Assembly (NCBI GenBank): GCA_944324845.1
Contig: CALUXX010000004.1
Span: 106,858 to 170,857, forward strand
Source of the DNA: Candidatus Gastranaerophilales bacterium
GTDB taxonomy: Bacteria > Cyanobacteriota > Vampirovibrionia > Gastranaerophilales > Gastranaerophilaceae
DNA length: 64,000 nucleotides
Direction of reading: 5' to 3'
A program made the translations under genes and the position numbers. The notes under the pieces were generated by a model. It had not been told where the DNA came from. It searched no databases and was given only the letters and a program-made list of their open reading frames with translations. Positions 59,586-64,000 of this stretch are shown one piece after another. How positions within the stretch are numbered: the stretch's first letter is position 1; the number at the start of each line of letters is the position of its first letter.

Positions 59586-62147
59586 CTATTCGGATTTTTC
59601 TTCGTTAAGCAAGCTTGTTTGTTGTACAGAAGAATCTTCTTCTGTAGTTGATGTTTCTGCAGGCTTAACTTTTATTGTAACATCATCCTCATCAGGATTG
59701 ATAATTTTATTAACTGAGCATACAACATCATTTTCGTTCAAGTTTTGAGCTCTTACGCCTGTTGCAGGACGACCTTGTTGAGATATTGAACCTGCGTTTA
59801 ATCTTGTTACAACTCCGTTTGCTGTTACTAACATAATGTCATCTGAATCTCTTACGATAGTTAATGCAACAAGTCTTGATGCACTTGTTTTGAATTTAGT
59901 TGCAATCAAACCTATTCCACCTCTATTTTGTGTTCTGAATTCAGAAAGTTTAGTTCTCTTTCCAAAACCGTCAGAAGTCACAACAAGCAAATCTGCATCA
60001 TAATCTTGCGGAACTATATCACAACCTACAATTTCATCACCTGTACGTAATTTCATAGAAATTACACCTCTTGCACTTCTGCCTAGCGGTCTTAAGTCTT
60101 GAATTGGGAATCTGATTGCCATACCGCAAGATGTTCCGATAATGATTTCATCTTTGGCTGTTGCTAATTTTACCCAGCACAAACTATCGCCTTCATCTAA
60201 ACCGATAGCAATAATTCCGCTTCTTCTGATATTTGCAAAGTTATCAAGTTCTATGCGCTTGATGTTACCTTTTTTAGTTAACATGATTAAGTTCAAGTCT
60301 TTAGAGAATGAACTTACAGGAACTACAGCCGTAATTCTTTCATCCTGATCGATAGGCAATACGTTTACTATTGGCAAGCCTTTTGATTGACGTCCGCCTT
60401 CAGGGAAATCATATACATTCAAGCTATAAACCGTACCTTTTGATGAGAAGAACAATACTTTGTCATGCATCATTGCTGTAAAGAAATGTTGAATATCATC
60501 ATCTTCTTTGGTTTTTATGCCTGATTTACCTCTGGTTGCTCTGTTTTGACGTTCAAAGGTATCTAATGATATTCGTTTCAAATATCCTTGGTGAGTTATA
60601 AATACTGCCATTGGAGTATTTGGAGTTAAATCTTCTATTGTAACTTCACCTTGTTCAGGTAAAATTTGAGTTTTTCTGTCATCGCCATATTTTTCTTTGT
60701 CTTCAAGAAGTTCTGTTTTGATAATATCAAGAACTTTTTGACGGCTTGCCAAAATAGATTCGTATTCTTCGATTTTCTTCAATAACTCTTCGTATTCAGC
60801 TTTAACCTTGTCTTGTTCAAGTCCTGTCAAACGTCTTAATTGCATTTCTAATATTGCGTTTGCTTGATCAGCGTCTAATCCGAATCTGCTCATCAAACCT
60901 TCTCTTGCAATATCTGTGGTTTTTGATGTTTTGATTAATTCAATAACTTCATCAATAGAACCAAGTGCAATAATTAAGCCTGCTAAAATATGCGCTCTGA
61001 TTTTTGCCTTTTTCAAGAAGAATATAGTTCTTCTTGTTACTATTTCAATTCTATGTTCAACAAATTCGTTTAATACTTCGTATAAATTTAATAATCTAGG
61101 TTGTTTTCCGCATAGTGCAACCATATTAACACCAAATGTTGTAGCAAGTTGAGTGTATTTGTATAAGTTGTTTCTTACAACATCAGGTTTTGCATCTCGT
61201 TTTAGTTCAATAACGATTCTCATACCATCTCTGTCGGATTCGTCACGAATATCAGAAATACCTGTAATTTTTTGGTCTTTAACAAGTTCTGCAATTTTTT
61301 CGATTAACATTGCTTTATTAACTTGGTATGGAATTTCAGTAACAACAATAGCAGTTCTTGCTTGACGTCCTGCTCCGCCTGAAATTTCTTCAAAACCTGA
61401 AACAGCAGACATTTTTATAGAGCCTCTGCCTGTTTCATAAGCTTGTTTAATATCGTTTAATCCAATAATAGTTGCTGCTGTCGGAAAATCCGGTCCTTTA
61501 ATATATTCCATAAGTTCTGGAACTGTGATTTTAGGATTTTCAATAAGTGCAATAGTTCCGTCAACAACTTCAGCAAGGTTGTGAGGCGGAATATTTGTTG
61601 CCATACCAACTGCAATACCTGATACTCCGTTTAGTAACAACATTGGAAGTCTTACAGGAAGTACGGAAGGTTCTTGAAGTGAACCGTCAAAGTTCGGTTC
61701 AAATTCAACTGTTTCACAGTCAATATCAGCAAGCATTGATTGTGTAATTTTGTGCATACGAGCTTCTGTATAACGCATTGCAGCAGCTCCGTCACCGTCA
61801 ACAGAACCGAAGTTTCCGTGTCCGTCAACCATTAGGTATCTGGTTGAAAAGTCTTGTGCCATACGAACTAATGCTTCATATACAGAACTGTCACCGTGAG
61901 GGTGGTATTTACCTAAAACTTCACCAACGATTCTGGCACATTTTCTAAATGGTTTGTCCGGATACATTCCCAGTTCGTTCATTGCATATAAGATACGTCT
62001 GTGTACAGGTTTTAAACCATCTCTAACATCTGGTAATGCACGTCCTACAATTACACTCATTGCATAATCTATATATGAACGCTTCATCTCTTCTCTTATA
62101 TTAACTGGAACAATTTTTCCGTGATCAAACATATTCTGTTGTGTCAA
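59586..62147 (-). CDS. gyrA: DNA gyrase subunit A
   Basis: Type II topoisomerase subunit that cuts and reseals DNA. The 853-residue protein has [21 protein letters not shown], the quinolone region [20 protein letters not shown] with Ser and Glu at the positions of E. coli Ser83 and Asp87, and the catalytic Tyr in [10 protein letters not shown]. The C-terminal beta-pinwheel includes the GyrA-box-like ARGKSG-type [10 protein letters not shown]. The start is TTG behind GGAGG. Ser/Glu are the usual susceptible residues. gyrB is not in the window. Confidence 0.97.
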   Translation of the reverse strand: MTQQNMFDHGKIVPVNIREEMKRSYIDYAMSVIVGRALPDVRDGLKPVHRRILYAMNELGMYPDKPFRKCARIVGEVLGKYHPHGDSSVYEALVRMAQDFSTRYLMVDGHGNFGSVDGDGAAAMRYTEARMHKITQSMLADIDCETVEFEPNFDGSLQEPSVLPVRLPMLLLNGVSGIAVGMATNIPPHNLAEVVDGTIALIENPKITVPELMEYIKGPDFPTAATIIGLNDIKQAYETGRGSIKMSAVSGFEEISGGAGRQARTAIVVTEIPYQVNKAMLIEKIAELVKDQKITGISDIRDESDRDGMRIVIELKRDAKPDVVRNNLYKYTQLATTFGVNMVALCGKQPRLLNLYEVLNEFVEHRIEIVTRRTIFFLKKAKIRAHILAGLIIALGSIDEVIELIKTSKTTDIAREGLMSRFGLDADQANAILEMQLRRLTGLEQDKVKAEYEELLKKIEEYESILASRQKVLDIIKTELLEDKEKYGDDRKTQILPEQGEVTIEDLTPNTPMAVFITHQGYLKRISLDTFERQNRATRGKSGIKTKEDDDIQHFFTAMMHDKVLFFSSKGTVYSLNVYDFPEGGRQSKGLPIVNVLPIDQDERITAVVPVSSFSKDLNLIMLTKKGNIKRIELDNFANIRRSGIIAIGLDEGDSLCWVKLATAKDEIIIGTSCGMAIRFPIQDLRPLGRSARGVISMKLRTGDEIVGCDIVPQDYDADLLVVTSDGFGKRTKLSEFRTQNRGGIGLIATKFKTSASRLVALTIVRDSDDIMLVTANGVVTRLNAGSISQQGRPATGVRAQNLNENDVVCSVNKIINPDEDDVTIKVKPAETSTTEEDSSVQQTSLLNEEKSE

Positions 62148-62256
62148 GCCTCTATCCTCCGGTGTCTGATTTACTTCTTATCCCTATATTAGCACAAACA
62201 TAACCTTTGGGGTATTTTTAAAATAATCTTTACATTAGATTAAGTTTATTTTATTA

Positions 62257-62291
62257 ACAACAGGGGCAGGATGAAATCCTGCCCCTGTTGT
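62257..62291 (-). terminator. Terminator of hom
   Basis: ACAACAGGGGCAGGAT and ATCCTGCCCCTGTTGT around a 3-nt loop, one of the strongest hairpins in the window. Confidence 0.85.
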
Positions 62292-62309
62292 TTTGTTGTT
62301 ATAAATAAG

Positions 62310-63587
62310 TTATATTTGAACTCTTATCAAGCTGTTTACTTTTGTGATTGCTTTATCATTATTTAAGATATTAATAACGTTTTGCATATCTTTTTCTTTG
62401 CATAGTTCTGTAATAACGGTAATTATTGCTGCATTGTTGCTGGATACTTCTTTTTGTACAATACTTGCAAGGCTTATATTGTTTTCTTCGCAAGCTTTAC
62501 CTATTCTTCCGATTACACCAATGCTGTTTTGAGCTGTTATTGACAGATAATATTTGTTTTCTGTTTCTGATATATCTATAGTTTGTGCATTTTCGCTATG
62601 ATGACATCTCATCATTGGTAATAAGTAGTCAGTTTTTCCGATTTCAGATGCTATTGCTAAGATATCTCCGACAACGGAGCTTGCTGTTGGAAATTCTCCT
62701 GCTCCAGGACCTGAAAGTGTTACATCTCCTACGGGATGTCCTGATAGGCTTACTGCATTTGTTACGTAATTTATGTGTGCCAAAGTTTGTGATATTGGTA
62801 CTAACATTGGGTGTACTCTAACGTCTGCTTTGCCTTCTTTATTGAGTTCGGCAGATGCTATTAATTTTATTTTGTAACCCATTTCATTTGCAGCTTGCAT
62901 ATCTTGCGCTCTGATTTTTGTAATGCCTTCTCTATATACGTTTTCAATTTTTATTCTTTTGCCAAATGCAATAGTCGCAAGTGTTGTGATTTTATATGCT
63001 GCATCAAATCCTTCTACATCACCTGTTGGGTCAGCTTCAGCGTATCCTAATTCTTGTGCTTCTTTCAATACGTCTTCATAAGATGCGCCTTGCATATCCA
63101 TCTTGGTTAAGATGTAGTTGGTTGTTCCGTTTAAGATTGCTTTAATTTTATTGATTTTGTTTCCGGCAAGAATTGTTTTTATAGGCATTATTAAAGGAAT
63201 TCCGCCCGCTATGGCCGCTTCATATAATACAACCTTATTGTTTGCTTCTGCAAATTTGAATAACTCTTCACCGTGTTTTGCCAAAAGTTCTTTATTTGCA
63301 GTAACAATGTGTTTGCCGTTTTTTATTGCAGTTTCGATTAAGTCAAGTGCAGGATTAAGTCCGCCTATCAATTCAGCAACAATTTGTATCTCAGGATCAT
63401 TTACAACTTCATAAGGATCTTCTGTTATTATGCTTTCATCAAGTCCTTCAATGTTGCGTTTTTTGTTTTTGTTGCGTACTGCAATTTTTGTGATTTCTAC
63501 ATTTTCAAAGTTTTGAAGCGTTTTATATACGCCGCTTCCGACTGTTCCCAGTCCAATTAGTCCGATTTTAATTTTATTCTTTTCCAT
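62310..63587 (-). CDS. hom: Homoserine dehydrogenase
   Basis: Reduces aspartate semialdehyde to homoserine for threonine and methionine. The 425-residue protein has IGLIGLGTVGSGVYKTL near residue 8 for NAD(P), VTANKELLAKHG, the catalytic GTTNYILTKM and AEADPTGDVEGFDAAYK. A C-terminal ACT domain (SIGVIGRIGKACEENNISL) probably gives feedback control by threonine. TG-T-TATACT lies 7 nt before the ATG, suggesting a leaderless mRNA. thrB and thrC are not adjacent. Confidence 0.96.
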   Translation of the reverse strand: MEKNKIKIGLIGLGTVGSGVYKTLQNFENVEITKIAVRNKNKKRNIEGLDESIITEDPYEVVNDPEIQIVAELIGGLNPALDLIETAIKNGKHIVTANKELLAKHGEELFKFAEANNKVVLYEAAIAGGIPLIMPIKTILAGNKINKIKAILNGTTNYILTKMDMQGASYEDVLKEAQELGYAEADPTGDVEGFDAAYKITTLATIAFGKRIKIENVYREGITKIRAQDMQAANEMGYKIKLIASAELNKEGKADVRVHPMLVPISQTLAHINYVTNAVSLSGHPVGDVTLSGPGAGEFPTASSVVGDILAIASEIGKTDYLLPMMRCHHSENAQTIDISETENKYYLSITAQNSIGVIGRIGKACEENNISLASIVQKEVSSNNAAIITVITELCKEKDMQNVINILNNDKAITKVNSLIRVQI

Positions 63588-63594
63588 GGGTAAA

Positions 63595-63600
63595 AGTATA
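63595..63600 (-). promoter_or_regulatory. Extended -10 of hom, leaderless layout
   Basis: TG-T-TATACT ends 7 nt before ATG 63587; TTACAA lies 17 nt further upstream. No Shine-Dalgarno site. Confidence 0.5.
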
Positions 63601-63709
63601 ACACAAAAATATTTTGTTTGTAATTAAATTTAACATGCCCTTGCAAAAAAGTATTTTTTATATATCATAAGGATATTAGTCGAATAATACTAGAAAAGGA
63701 AATAAAGTC

Positions 63710-63901
63710 ATGGCAAAACATTGTGAAATTTGTGGCAAAGCCCCAATTAAAGCAGCTAAGTTAACTTTCTCACATAAGCAGATTGTTCACACTCAAGAAC
63801 CTAACTTACAAACTGTTAAAGCTGTTGTTAACGGCGCAACAAAAAAAATCAGAGTTTGTACTTCTTGCTTAAAAGCAGGTAAAGTTCGTAAAGCTGTATA
63901 G
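63710..63901 (+). CDS. rpmB: 50S ribosomal protein L28
   Basis: A 63-residue L28. CEIC near residue 5 and CTSC near 51 form a four-cysteine zinc site, so this is the zinc-binding (C+) form. Family parts are VHTQEPNLQTVKAVVNGATKKIRV in two halves around residue 27-50. The start follows AAAAGGAAA. It is monocistronic, as often for L28. A weak AACTTTTTAAAAGTT hairpin follows the stop. Confidence 0.95.
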   Translation: MAKHCEICGKAPIKAAKLTFSHKQIVHTQEPNLQTVKAVVNGATKKIRVCTSCLKAGKVRKAV

Positions 63902-63928
63902 TAACTTTTTAAAAGTTTATATTTAAAA

Positions 63929-64000
63929 GGCTCTGTCACAACAAATGGTTGATTTTTGACGAGAAATAGCGTATAATAATAGTAAGAAACAGTACCACCG
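63929..64000 (+). mobile_element. Possible left end of an insertion sequence, cut by the window edge
   Basis: GGCTCTGTCACAACAAATGG at 63929-63948 looks like a terminal inverted repeat, reminiscent of ISL3-type ends that begin GGCTCT. A promoter facing right follows at once: TTGATT (63949-63954), 17 nt, TATAAT (63972-63977), as expected to drive a transposase. No transposase is visible before the edge and no target duplication can be checked, so the call is tentative. Confidence 0.35.

Noticed and set aside
59586..62147. Quinolone-resistance changes in GyrA
   Set aside because: The QRDR reads [10 protein letters not shown]; Ser and Glu at the two key positions are the usual wild-type residues in many bacteria.

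Overview
The window is a 64 kb piece of an AT-rich bacterial chromosome from a diderm, non-photosynthetic organism. My best guess is Gastranaerophilales (Vampirovibrionia/Melainabacteria, the gut relatives of Cyanobacteria). Four things suggest this: a cyanobacterial-style GT4 glycosyltransferase, type IV pilus PilM/PilN/PilO-like proteins, a prepilin with the FTLAEVLITLG N-terminus, and many short lineage-type hypothetical proteins among standard housekeeping genes. AsmA-like, GT9 and dTDP-rhamnose genes imply an outer membrane with surface polysaccharide. The taxonomic call is inference; no rRNA gene is present.

Layout. 0-2 kb: the 3' end of an unknown gene, then a DUF559 endonuclease-like gene embedded in 45-46 bp palindromic tandem repeats. 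2-8 kb: aroC with a secreted protein, a lone receiver domain, a DRE-TIM aldolase-like enzyme, a radical SAM/SPASM-like protein, and pilO-like plus a pilM-pilN-like fusion. 8-11.4 kb: nadA, rlmB-like methyltransferase, primary sigma factor and two small genes. 11.4-19.3 kb (minus strand): speE, a grpE-dnaJ-propeller-methyltransferase-HIT operon, and a large AsmA-like protein. 19.4-27.7 kb: GT4, small proteins, a GAF-GGDEF-HD-GYP protein, thiE, a small LuxR-type regulator, lepA and an unlisted 52-codon gene. 27.9-32.1 kb: a TPR protein and a short operon with crcB and an AP-endonuclease-like gene. 32.1-35.4 kb: rfbCBDA for dTDP-L-rhamnose. 35.5-41.2 kb: dnaN, thiL, a second GGDEF-HD-GYP protein, GT9 and rsmD. 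41.2-42.7 kb: two unrelated palindromic repeat arrays and a prepilin. 42.8-48.4 kb: Xre regulator, mfd, a PPIase lipoprotein, and a small gene/Xre pair with matching operator-like repeats. 48.4-56.2 kb: membrane protein, diguanylate cyclase, DUF1653, pgeF-like, SulP, wecA/mraY-like and glyA. 56.3-64 kb: hypothetical and secreted proteins, DUF2023, tRNA-Met, PC4-like, gyrA, hom, rpmB, and a possible insertion-sequence end at the right edge.

Functional themes. Three GGDEF proteins look complementary: two have GGEEF cyclase motifs (one of these has a degenerate HD-GYP domain) and one has an intact HD-GYP phosphodiesterase site. Envelope polysaccharide functions recur (rfb genes, GT4, GT9, wecA/mraY-like, AsmA-like). 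At least nine genes start about 6-9 nt after a -10 hexamer with no Shine-Dalgarno site, suggesting leaderless transcription. The least explained signal is the DUF559 gene whose last codons are written by an inverted copy of the repeat family that surrounds it. A second locus has the same array-plus-inverted-copy layout without the nuclease.
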